NCBI RefSeq assembly: GCF_026013905.1
Contig: NZ_CP110257.1
Location: forward strand, 682,001-746,000
Direction of reading: 5' to 3'
Source of the DNA: Schlegelella aquatica
GTDB taxonomy: Bacteria; Pseudomonadota; Gammaproteobacteria; Burkholderiales; Burkholderiaceae_C
DNA length: 64,000 nucleotides
Shown in pieces: positions 20,285 to 27,957 of this stretch. The notes under the pieces are model-generated. The model was not told the DNA's origin, searched no databases, and was given only the letters and a program-made list of their open reading frames with translations. Position numbers and translations under genes: made by a program. Numbering within the stretch: the stretch's first letter is position 1; the number at the start of each line of letters is the position of its first letter.

Positions 20285-21138
20285 CGCGCGGTGCCGGCAT
20301 GGCCCCCGTCGGGCTGCAGCCGGCACGTGACGCGGGGCGCGCGCCCGGGGTGCCGCGAGCGCCGGCCCGCTGGCCCGAGATCGACTGGTCGCGCCCCTGG
20401 TTCGCGCCGTACCGCGAGCTGGGCGCCGCGCTGTACGAGCGCGTGCGCGCCGGGCTGCCGGTGGCCGAGGCGCTCGATGCCGGGCGAGCGGGCGCGGGCG
20501 TGGAGCTGCGGGCCGGCGCCTTGCGTTTCGTGCCCCAGGAGGCACTGCCGCCGGGGGTGGCCTACGAGGCGCACATCGCCGCCACGGCGTGCGTGCCGAC
20601 GCGCGACAACCTCCACGACTTCTTCAACGGCCTGGTGTGGTGGACCTTCCCGGCATGGAAGAGAAGGCTGAACGAGCTGCAAGCCGAGCAGATCGCGGCT
20701 CTGGGCATCGGCGCACGCCGCGGCCCGGTGCGTGATGCGCTGACGCTCTTCGACGAGAACGGCGCGCTGCTCGCCGCCGCGCCCGACTTGGTGGAAGACC
20801 TGCGCGAGCGCCGCTGGCAGCGCTTGTTCGTCGAGCAGCGCGGCCGCTGGCAGGCCGAGGCTCGGCTGGTGGTGTTCGGTCACGCGCTGCTGGAAAAGCT
20901 CGTCGCGCCCTGGAAGTCGGTGACGGCCCACGTCTGGGTGGAACAGGCGGGAGCGGAGCAGGCGGGGGCCGACGGCCCGCAGCGGCTGTCGGCGGCGCGG
21001 CTGGCGGGCAAGCCGTTCCTGCCCTTGCCGGTGCTGGGCGTGCCGGGCTGGTGGCCGGCCAACGAGGACGCGCGCTTTTACGACGACCCGCAGGTCTTTC
21101 GTCCGCGGCCCTGCACGCCGGCGCCGGTGGCGGGATAA
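20281..21138 (+). CDS. DUF3025 family protein
   Basis: A 285-residue cytoplasmic protein with the DUF3025 features [35 protein letters not shown] and [13 protein letters not shown]. The family is common in beta-proteobacteria and has no assigned function. Its ATG overlaps the pyrC stop as ATGA, so it is translationally coupled to pyrC. Its TAA stop (21136-21138) lies inside the probable -10 box of rnpB. Confidence 0.75.
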   Translation: MTRGAGMAPVGLQPARDAGRAPGVPRAPARWPEIDWSRPWFAPYRELGAALYERVRAGLPVAEALDAGRAGAGVELRAGALRFVPQEALPPGVAYEAHIAATACVPTRDNLHDFFNGLVWWTFPAWKRRLNELQAEQIAALGIGARRGPVRDALTLFDENGALLAAAPDLVEDLRERRWQRLFVEQRGRWQAEARLVVFGHALLEKLVAPWKSVTAHVWVEQAGAEQAGADGPQRLSAARLAGKPFLPLPVLGVPGWWPANEDARFYDDPQVFRPRPCTPAPVAG

Positions 21139-21148
21139 TGCCTGCGAT

Positions 21149-21576
21149 GAAGTGAGCCAGACCGCCGCTGGCGCAAGGGCCGAAAGGCCGCGCTGGAGGA
21201 AGGTCCGGACTGCACAGGGCAGCGTAGCAGGTAACACCTGTCCGCCGTGAGGCGAGGATCAGAGCAACAGAGACGAGTCGGGTTGGGGTGCTCCACCCGG
21301 GTGCTCAGCGAGGGCCGGCGAGAGCCGGCGCCCCTGCGCCAGCAGGGGCTCGCGCGACAGCGCGAACCGAGCTGCACCCGGATTGGGGCATCGAGCCCCT
21401 ATCCGGGTGAAACGGGCAATCTCTACGCGCAGCAATACCAAGTAGGCCGGCGATGATGTGGCCCGCGGAGCCGGCGGGTAGGTAGCACCGAGCCGTGCGA
21501 GCGATCCACGGCCCAGAGGAATGGCGGTCACGGCGGGGCGACCCGCCGCACAGAATCCGGCCTATCGGCTCGCTTC
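21149..21576 (+). ncRNA. rnpB: RNase P RNA (M1 RNA, bacterial type A)
   Basis: Catalytic RNA that trims the 5' leader of pre-tRNAs. The 5' strand GAAGTGAGCC (21149-21158) pairs with the 3' strand GGCTCGCTTC (21567-21576) to form helix P1. The universally conserved P4 strands are visible: GAGGAAGGTCCGGAC from 21196, and ACAGAATCCGG near 21550. GCAGGTAACACCTG and CAACAGAGACGA also match the type A core. The 428-nt length exceeds the E. coli RNA (377 nt). GATAAT at 21134-21139 is a well-placed -10 box. A CGCCAC/GTGGCG hairpin at 21593-21607 follows, without a U-tract. Confidence 0.96.
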
Positions 21577-21632
21577 ATCCTGTCTTACCGGGCGCCACCG
21601 CGTGGCGTCGACAACAACAAGAAGCGAGCCCG

Positions 21633-22871
21633 ATGAATCCCGACGCCGACAAGCTGTGGACGGCCCCGCGCTGGGCCCTGGCGGTGCTGCTCGCCGCGCT
21701 GGGCATGCTCGGGCCGTTCTCGATCGACACCTACATCCCGGCGTTCGCCGGCATCGCGCAGTCGCTGGACGCCACGCCGGTCCAGATGCAGCAGACGCTG
21801 TCGGCCTACCTGTTCGGCTTCGCGTTCATGAACCTCTTCCACGGAGCGCTGGCCGACAGTTTCGGCCGGCGTCCGGTCGTGCTCACCGGCGTGGCCGTGT
21901 TCACGCTCGCCTCCGTCGGTTGCGCGCTGTCGCAGAGCATCGGGGCGCTGGTGTTCTTCCGCGCGCTGCAGGGCCTGTCGACCGGGGCCGGCATCGTGGT
22001 CTCGCGCGCCGTGATCCGCGACATGTTCCCGCCGGCCGACGCGCAGCGGGTGATGTCGCAGGTCACGATCTACTTCGGGGTGGCACCGGCCGTCGCGCCC
22101 ATCGTGGGCGGATACCTCTTCGTGCATGCGGACTGGCATGCGATCTTCTGGTTCCTCGCAGGCGTGGGCGTGGTGCTGTGGGTGGCCAACTGGCGGTTGC
22201 TGCCGGAATCGCTGCATCCCACGCAGCGCCAGCCGTTTCGCGCCCGCAACCTGCTGCGCGGCTACTGGCAGATCGGCTCGGACCCTCGCTTCTTCCTGCT
22301 GGCGCTCGCCAGCGGGGTGCCCTTCAACGGCATGTTCCTCTACGTGCTGTCGGCACCGGCCTTCCTGGGCGAACACCTGCAACTCAGGCCCACGCAATTC
22401 TTCTGGTTCTTCGTGCTGACGATCGGCGGCATCATGGGCGGCGCCTGGGCCAGCGGCCGGCTCGCGGGCAAGATCGCGCCGCGCCGCCAGATCCGCCATG
22501 GGTTCGTCATCATGCTCGCCGTCTCGCTGGTCAACGTGGCGGCCAACGCGCTGTTCGCCGCGCATGCCGCCTGGGCGCTGGTCCCGATCGCGGTGTTCGC
22601 GTTCGGCTGGGCGCTGATGGTGCCAGTGGTCACGTTGATGGTGCTGGACCTCTTTCCCGAGCGGCGGGGGTTGGCCTCGTCGTTGCAGGCGGTGGTGGGC
22701 TCGGTGGCCAACGGCGTGGTCGCCGGTGTGATCGCGCCTCTCGTGATGCATTCGACGGTCACGCTCTCCATTGCATCGCTGCTCATGATGAGCGTGGGAC
22801 TGGTCGCGTGGATGGTGTTGCGCCGGCGCTGGCCGGAAGCGGTCGGGGCGTCGCCGCGCCGCCTCGCGTGA
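21633..22871 (+). CDS. Bcr/CflA-family multidrug exporter (MFS)
   Basis: A 412-residue, 12-helix proton-driven exporter. The N-terminal PFSIDTYIPAFAGIA, and the A-motif-like loop GALADSFGRRPVVLTG followed by VFFRALQGLSTGAGIVVSRA, are characteristic of the Bcr/CflA (bicyclomycin/chloramphenicol) branch. It is likely located in the inner membrane. ATG 21633 is used since the upstream codons overlap rnpB. It is convergent with the DUF2269 gene. Actual substrates cannot be read from sequence. Confidence 0.88.
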   Translation: MNPDADKLWTAPRWALAVLLAALGMLGPFSIDTYIPAFAGIAQSLDATPVQMQQTLSAYLFGFAFMNLFHGALADSFGRRPVVLTGVAVFTLASVGCALSQSIGALVFFRALQGLSTGAGIVVSRAVIRDMFPPADAQRVMSQVTIYFGVAPAVAPIVGGYLFVHADWHAIFWFLAGVGVVLWVANWRLLPESLHPTQRQPFRARNLLRGYWQIGSDPRFFLLALASGVPFNGMFLYVLSAPAFLGEHLQLRPTQFFWFFVLTIGGIMGGAWASGRLAGKIAPRRQIRHGFVIMLAVSLVNVAANALFAAHAAWALVPIAVFAFGWALMVPVVTLMVLDLFPERRGLASSLQAVVGSVANGVVAGVIAPLVMHSTVTLSIASLLMMSVGLVAWMVLRRRWPEAVGASPRRLA

Positions 22872-22890
22872 GCGCGCCCCGGCGCTCGCG

Positions 22891-23355
22891 TCAGGCAGGC
22901 TTGGCGACCATGAGCCAGAACACCGCCACCAATGCGAAGAAGGCGGGAAAGCCGAGCATCGTCCAGTAGCGGAAGTAGCGGAAGTACAGCGCCGGCAGCG
23001 GCGTGCCTTCGCGCACGGCGCGCTCGGCCAACTCGCGCATGCGGATTTGCATCCACACCGCCGGCAACCAGCACGCGCCCGCGAGGAAGTACAGCGCGAA
23101 GGACCACGCGATCCACGGCGTGGAAAGCGGCAGCCCGACCAGATGCATCATGTACAGCCCGCTCAGCGGCTGGAAGACGATGGTGGTCGTCGTGAACCAC
23201 CCATCGGCGCGCACGACGAGGCGCACCACGGGGGCGACCGCGCGCGGATCGCGCGTGCGGCTGGCGAAGAACATGTAGTAGGCCGAGCCCAGCCCGGTGC
23301 CGAAGAGCAGGGTGGACGACAGCACGTGCAGCCACTTGGCGACGAGGTACTCCAT
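22891..23355 (-). CDS. DUF2269 family membrane protein
   Basis: A 154-residue protein with four hydrophobic helices (WLHVLSSTLLFGTGLGSAYY; TTIVFQPLSGLYMMHLVG; WSFALYFLAGACWLPAVWM; FPAFFALVAVFWLMVA). Conserved histidines at the helix ends are typical of DUF2269/YIP-like heme- or quinone-adjacent proteins, but the role is unknown. Starts four bases after the stop of the upstream SDR-DoxX gene, so both are surely one transcript. ATG 23355 was chosen because upstream codons lie in the previous gene. Confidence 0.78.
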   Translation of the reverse strand: MEYLVAKWLHVLSSTLLFGTGLGSAYYMFFASRTRDPRAVAPVVRLVVRADGWFTTTTIVFQPLSGLYMMHLVGLPLSTPWIAWSFALYFLAGACWLPAVWMQIRMRELAERAVREGTPLPALYFRYFRYWTMLGFPAFFALVAVFWLMVAKPA

Positions 23356-23359
23356 CGGC

Positions 23360-24652
23360 TCACCTTTCCGGCGCTTCGTCGAGCGCGTGCAGCAGGGCCA
23401 GGGCGGCCAGGATGGGCAGGTTCTTGAGCACCGGCCCATAGGGGTGCAGCCAGTACTCGGGCAGCCGCACCGAGATGACGGCCGTGTAGAAGAGGATCAG
23501 CGCCGCTTGCGCGAGCCACAGCCAGCGCGGGCGCCATGGCATCAAGGTGGCCAGGCCGAGGGCGAGGTCCAGGCCGGCGGCCCCGTAGAGCATCGCCGGC
23601 CGCCACGCCTGCGGCACACCCGCGCGCGCCAGCAGCTCGAAGCTCAGGGACGCGGGGTAGAGGCCGAGCGAGACGATGCCGGTCCAGATCCAGACGGCGG
23701 CGACCGAGCCGCGCAGCAGCGCGAGCCCGGTGGCCAGTTGCGCCTCACGCCGGGTCGCTGGCGCCTCCTCGGGCGCGATGAAGTCCTCCACCGGCCGCGG
23801 CGGGCGCCCCAGGAGCGCGCTCGTGGCCTGTGCAGGTGCGGTGTTGCCGCGTTGAAGCATCCGCCAGGTGTCCGGGTCGAGCAGGCTGCCGGGCCAGCGC
23901 CCGACGAGGTGAGCGGCCGCGCCCATGAGCGGGGCGGGGACGGGCACGAAGCGCGCGGGCCCGAGCCGCAGGCCTGCGCGCAGGGCGGCCAGCCACTCGC
24001 GCACGGTCACCGGACGCGGCCCGACCAGCGGGACCCGGCCGGTCACGCGAGGGTCCTCCACCAGCCGCACCAGCGCCGCGATGGCGTCGTCCACGTGGAT
24101 GGGCTGCACCGGCTGCCCGCCGCCGGCGGGCAGCGGCACCAGCGGCAGGCTCGCCAGCCGCGTGAAGAAGCGCGCGCTCGTGCCCCCCGGCCCGTACACG
24201 AGCGAGGGTTGCGCCACCGCGGCCGATGCGAGGGGCAGGCGCAGCAGGAAGTCGTCGGCCTCCTTCTTCGAGAGGTGATAGGCGCTGCGTGCCGCCTCGT
24301 CGGCTCCGAGCGCCGAGATCTGGACGACGCGGGCCACGCCTGCCTTCGCGCAGGCGGTGAAGAGGGCGCAGGGGCCGCGCACGTGCACGTCGGCAAAGCG
24401 GGCGGTTCGCGTCTGCCGGAACAGGCCCGCTGCGTTCACCACCGCATCGACGCCGGCGAGGTGCGGCAGCCAGGCCTCGGGGGTCTGGTCGCGCGCGAAG
24501 TCGGCCAAGACGTGGCTCACGGGCCCCTCGACGTGCACGGCCCGCCCGGGCGCATCGCGTACCGCGCACACCACGCGATGCCCCGCGGCCACCAGCGCCC
24601 GGACGAGTCGCTGTCCCAGGAAGCCACGAGCACCGGTGACGAAGACGACCAC
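23360..24652 (-). CDS. NAD(P)-binding short-chain dehydrogenase fused to a DoxX-like membrane domain
   Basis: A 430-residue fusion. Residues 1 to about 295 form an extended/atypical SDR domain: VVFVTGARGFLGQRLVRALV (NAD-binding GxxGxxG), VVNAAGLF, and SAYHLSKKEADDF with the YxxxK pair. The C-terminal 130 residues form four helices like DoxX/SURF4 proteins (WIWTGIVSLGLYPASLSFEL; ALILFYTAVISVRLPEYWL). The GTG start at 24652 is chosen because GAGGA sits seven bases upstream and the Rossmann strand begins there. The fusion suggests a membrane-associated redox or sugar-modifying step; the substrate is unknown. Followed directly by the DUF2269 gene. Confidence 0.82.
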   Translation of the reverse strand: MVVFVTGARGFLGQRLVRALVAAGHRVVCAVRDAPGRAVHVEGPVSHVLADFARDQTPEAWLPHLAGVDAVVNAAGLFRQTRTARFADVHVRGPCALFTACAKAGVARVVQISALGADEAARSAYHLSKKEADDFLLRLPLASAAVAQPSLVYGPGGTSARFFTRLASLPLVPLPAGGGQPVQPIHVDDAIAALVRLVEDPRVTGRVPLVGPRPVTVREWLAALRAGLRLGPARFVPVPAPLMGAAAHLVGRWPGSLLDPDTWRMLQRGNTAPAQATSALLGRPPRPVEDFIAPEEAPATRREAQLATGLALLRGSVAAVWIWTGIVSLGLYPASLSFELLARAGVPQAWRPAMLYGAAGLDLALGLATLMPWRPRWLWLAQAALILFYTAVISVRLPEYWLHPYGPVLKNLPILAALALLHALDEAPER

Positions 24653-24767
24653 GACGAATTCCTCGATCGAAACAAGAAGGAGGGCGCAAGGAACGGCGCT
24701 TGCCCGACAGGGTGACGCGCCGCAAGGCCGAGCCCTTCCTGCAAACGACATACCGCGAGCCGAATCC

Positions 24768-25352
24768 ATGACGCCTTCGCCGTTCCGATGGGCCGACGTG
24801 CTGCTGACGGGCAGCCTCGCCAGCCTCGCCTCCACCGCCGTCCTGGCCTGGCTCGCGCGACGTGAAGGCACCAGCCCGCTCGCCCCGGTCAACGCCCCGA
24901 GTCACTGGGTGCACGACGAGCCGGCGCTCGCTCAGGACGGCGCCAGCGTGCGCTACACCGTGACGGGGGCCGCGATCCACCATGCGTGCTCGGTGTTCTG
25001 GGCCGCCGTGTTCGAACGCTGGGCCCCCAGCCGCGCGAGCGGCCGCGCGTCCCTCGGCGCGGTGGTGCGCGACGCGCTTGCGCTGACGGCGATCGCGGCA
25101 TGGGTGGACTTCCGGCTGATGCCGCGCCGCTTCACCCCGGGCTTCGAGAGGCGCCTCTCGGGGCGCTCGCTGGCCTGGGGCTACACCGCGTTCGCGGCGG
25201 GCTTGGTGGCGGGCGACCGGCTGAACCGGCACGCCCGGCGCGCTGCCCCCGGGACGCGAGCGCGCGGGGTCGTGCGACCCGAGGGAGGGCGGAATGCGGC
25301 GCGAGGTGCGGGTGTCGCCGCGGGAGGTCGAGCCCGTGAAACGACGGCCTGA
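24768..25352 (+). CDS. Hypothetical membrane protein
   Basis: A 194-residue protein with about four hydrophobic stretches (VLLTGSLASLASTAVLAWLA; IHHACSVFWAAVFERW; LALTAIAAWVDFRLM; AWGYTAFAAGLVAG). I do not recognise a named family; the charged HHA and DFRLMPRRFTPG motifs between helices look conserved. The last 30 residues are arginine/glycine-rich and overlap the next gene by up to 59 nt, so the true end or the next start may differ. It is divergent from the SDR-DoxX gene. Confidence 0.6.
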   Translation: MTPSPFRWADVLLTGSLASLASTAVLAWLARREGTSPLAPVNAPSHWVHDEPALAQDGASVRYTVTGAAIHHACSVFWAAVFERWAPSRASGRASLGAVVRDALALTAIAAWVDFRLMPRRFTPGFERRLSGRSLAWGYTAFAAGLVAGDRLNRHARRAAPGTRARGVVRPEGGRNAARGAGVAAGGRARETTA

Positions 25353-26196
25353 GGAGCCGCGCCCCACGTTGCAGGGGCACCTGGAGCCGCTGCGCGAGGC
25401 GCACCAGCGCGGCGAGCTCATCCTGTTCGTCGGCGCGGGCGCGTCGCTCGCCCTGGGCCTGCCGCAATGGAGCGAGCTGATCGATCACATGGCCGAGGAG
25501 CTGGGGTTCGAGCCCGAGCGTTTCCGCTCCTTCGGCAGCTACCTGGCGCTGGCCGAGTACTACCGGCTCCAGCACGGCTCGCTCGGGCCCTTGCGCTCGT
25601 GGATGGACCGCGCCTGGCACCGCGAGGGCGTGCGCATCGGCGACTCGCAGGTGCACCGGCTCATCGTCGAGGGGCGCTTTCGCCTCATCTACACCACCAA
25701 CTACGACCGCTGGCTCGAGAACGCCTTCGAGCACCATGGCCGCGAGTACGTGAAGATCGTGACGGTGGCCGATCTGTCGCGCATCCGGCCGGACGTCACC
25801 CAGATCGTCAAGTACCACGGCGACTTCGAGAACGACGCCTCGATCGTGCTCGACGAGAGCAGCTACTTCCGGCGGCTGGACTTCGAGTCGCCGCTGGACA
25901 TCAAGCTGCGCGCCGACGTGCTCGGGCGATCGGTGCTGTTCATCGGCTACAGCCTGTCGGACATCAACATCCGCTACCTGTTCTATCGGTTGGCCCGCCT
26001 GTGGCGCCATGCGATGCCCGACGTGCCACAGCCCCGCTCGTACTTCTTCACGCCGCAGCCCAATCCCGTGCAGGAGGCGGTGCTCGCGCAATGGGGCATC
26101 CAGATGCTCTCGGGCGCCGCCGACGACCCGACGCAGGCACTCGCGCGCTTCCTGCGGCTGGTGATCGAGCCGCAGGCGGACGAGCGCGCCGGCTGA
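25294..26196 (+). CDS. SIR2-like (SIR2_2) domain protein
   Basis: A 300-residue single-domain protein of the SIR2-like superfamily that binds, and in many members hydrolyses, NAD+. Motifs: ELILFVGAGASLALGLPQWS (residues 41-60, NAD-binding GAG and the downstream P-W), IYTTNYDRWLENAF (132-145), the catalytic-type histidine in KYHGDF (H175) and LFIGYSLSDINIRYL. No effector partner (HerA, Argonaute, TIR, ThsB) is adjacent. ATG 25294 has GGAGG five bases upstream; GTG 25336 also has GGGAGG eight bases upstream and would shrink the overlap with the preceding gene. Could be a stand-alone defence NADase or a housekeeping relative. Confidence 0.85.
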   Translation: MRREVRVSPREVEPVKRRPEEPRPTLQGHLEPLREAHQRGELILFVGAGASLALGLPQWSELIDHMAEELGFEPERFRSFGSYLALAEYYRLQHGSLGPLRSWMDRAWHREGVRIGDSQVHRLIVEGRFRLIYTTNYDRWLENAFEHHGREYVKIVTVADLSRIRPDVTQIVKYHGDFENDASIVLDESSYFRRLDFESPLDIKLRADVLGRSVLFIGYSLSDINIRYLFYRLARLWRHAMPDVPQPRSYFFTPQPNPVQEAVLAQWGIQMLSGAADDPTQALARFLRLVIEPQADERAG

Positions 26197-26327
26197 CGCT
26201 GCCTGGGGGACCCGATCGCCGACCGTGCGCCTCCTTGTGACGAGTTGTTGCGAGTTCATCCTCAAGCCTCGTCGCCGTGTGACGATGCTGACTCAGCACG
26301 TACACGATGGTCGGAGAGGAGCAAGGC

Positions 26328-27857
26328 ATGGGGTTGGGCGGGCTCAAGCGACACGGGGGAGGGCTGCGCGGGCGGACCGGCGTCGCCCTGGCGGCGCTCG
26401 TGGCAGGGGCGCTGGCGGGCTGTGGAGGCGGCGCAAGCCAGCCGCCGGGGGCCGACGGGGGGCGGGAAGGGGCGGCGACGGTGGCGTCGGCGTCCCTCGT
26501 TCCGCCGCAGACCTTCGGAACGCCCGTGCCCGAGGGGTGGCGGCAGGCCGCCTTCACGGCGCTGGCCGAGGAGGTGCCCAATCCCGAGCGGGGGTTCTAC
26601 CGCTGGGCCTGGACCCCGCTCGACCGACTCTCGCGGGACGACGCGGCCGACGCCTACGCCAGCGGCTACCGGCTGCTCTACGGCCTGGTGCGGCTCGACG
26701 CCTATCGCAACAAGCCCCTGCCGCAGACGCTGCTCGATCGGCTGCGAACGGGCCTGGCAGCGGCGCGTGCCGGGGGCGTGAAGATCGTGCCGCGCTTCGT
26801 CTACAACTACCCCGACAGCGAAACGGCCTACCGCCGCGCGCAGGACGCACCGCTGGAGCGGGTGCTGCAGCACATTGCACAGCTCGAGCCCGTCTTGCGC
26901 GAGAACGCCGACGTCATCGCCTACTTCCAGGCCGGCTTCGTCGGGGCGTGGGGCGAGTGGCACACTTCCTCGAACAAGCTCACCGAAGAGCCGGCCCGCA
27001 CGCGCATCCGGGATGCACTGCTCGCCGCGCTGCCGGCCGACATCGCGGTCCAGATGCGCTACCCGGGCCACCTCATCGGCTGGCATCCGCAGCCGCCCAC
27101 CGAGGCGCAAGCCTTCGACGGCAGTGCGGTTTCGCGCCTGGGCGCGCACAACGACTGCTTCCTTGCCAGCGACACCGACGTGGGCACCTACAGCGAGGAC
27201 CCGGTGCAGCGCGAACGCGAGCGCGACTACATTGCCGCTGTCGCGAGCATCGCGCCCTTCGGCGGTGAGACGTGCAACGCGCTGGACGATCCGAACGCCC
27301 GGCCGCGCAACCACTGCACCGACATCCTGGCCGAGGGGCGGCGCTTCTCGCTCACCTACCTCAACGACCAGTACTACACGGAGGGGTTCCACGACGTGTG
27401 GCGGGCCGAGGGCTGCCATGCCGAGGTGCAGCGCTCGATGGGCTACCGGTTCGAGCTCATCGAATGGGCCCATGCGCCGGAGGTGGCGAGCGGTTCCATG
27501 CTTGCCGCGCGGCTCGCGCTGCGAAACACGGGCTGGGCCCGCCTGTACAAGGCCCGCCCGGTGCAGCTCGTGTGGCGGCAGGTGGGCGGCGCGACGGTGC
27601 ACCGTGCTCCGGTGGCCGGCGTCGATGCGAGACGGTGGCTGCCGGGCCTCACCGCAGCCCTCGAGTTCGAGGTTCAGGCGCCCTCGGCGCCGGGGACGTA
27701 CGAGCTGCTGTTGGCGCTGCCCGACGGCGCCCCCCGGCTGGCGGGCGATCCCCGCTACGCGCTGCGCGTCGCCAACGCCGACGACCCGGCCTCGAGCCAG
27801 GGCTGGGATGCGGCGCTGGGCGCCTTCCGGCTCGGCACGACCGTCACCGTGCGCTGA
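26328..27857 (+). CDS. Lipoprotein with DUF4874/DUF4832 glycosidase-like domains
   Basis: A 509-residue exported protein. The N-terminal signal ends in the lipobox LAGC (in [13 protein letters not shown]), predicting lipidation on cysteine. The body has the DUF4874 pattern (NPERGFYRWAW, LVRLDAYRNKPL, KIVPRFVYNY, YFQAGFVGAWGEWH), which resembles a TIM-barrel glycoside-hydrolase fold with an acidic GEWH motif, then the DUF4832 region (LNDQYYTEGFHDVW, GYRFELIEW) and a beta-sandwich end. Acts probably on carbohydrate in the periplasm, inferred from the fold only. ATG 26328 has GAGGAG six bases upstream; ATG 26307 is alternative. Confidence 0.82.
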   Translation: MGLGGLKRHGGGLRGRTGVALAALVAGALAGCGGGASQPPGADGGREGAATVASASLVPPQTFGTPVPEGWRQAAFTALAEEVPNPERGFYRWAWTPLDRLSRDDAADAYASGYRLLYGLVRLDAYRNKPLPQTLLDRLRTGLAAARAGGVKIVPRFVYNYPDSETAYRRAQDAPLERVLQHIAQLEPVLRENADVIAYFQAGFVGAWGEWHTSSNKLTEEPARTRIRDALLAALPADIAVQMRYPGHLIGWHPQPPTEAQAFDGSAVSRLGAHNDCFLASDTDVGTYSEDPVQRERERDYIAAVASIAPFGGETCNALDDPNARPRNHCTDILAEGRRFSLTYLNDQYYTEGFHDVWRAEGCHAEVQRSMGYRFELIEWAHAPEVASGSMLAARLALRNTGWARLYKARPVQLVWRQVGGATVHRAPVAGVDARRWLPGLTAALEFEVQAPSAPGTYELLLALPDGAPRLAGDPRYALRVANADDPASSQGWDAALGAFRLGTTVTVR

Positions 27858-27897
27858 GTCCGCGGTGCCGGCTCTCGAAGGCTGCACGGGCCCCTTG

Positions 27898-27948
27898 CAT
27901 CTTCGCCCCCGGGGAGTGCGCCCCACCCCTGCGGGGTCACGGGCCCGG
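27898..27948 (-). repeat. Decayed inverted copy of the 79-bp repeat's second half
   Basis: Between the DUF4832 gene and recQ, the plus strand reads CTTCGCCCCCGGGGAGTGCG and continues CCCCACCCCTGCGGGG. This matches the reverse complement of the unit's hairpin 2-3 section in the 18784 array with a few substitutions. It therefore belongs to the same dispersed repeat family, in opposite orientation and eroded. Confidence 0.7.
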
Positions 27949-27957
27949 GCGCGAGGC

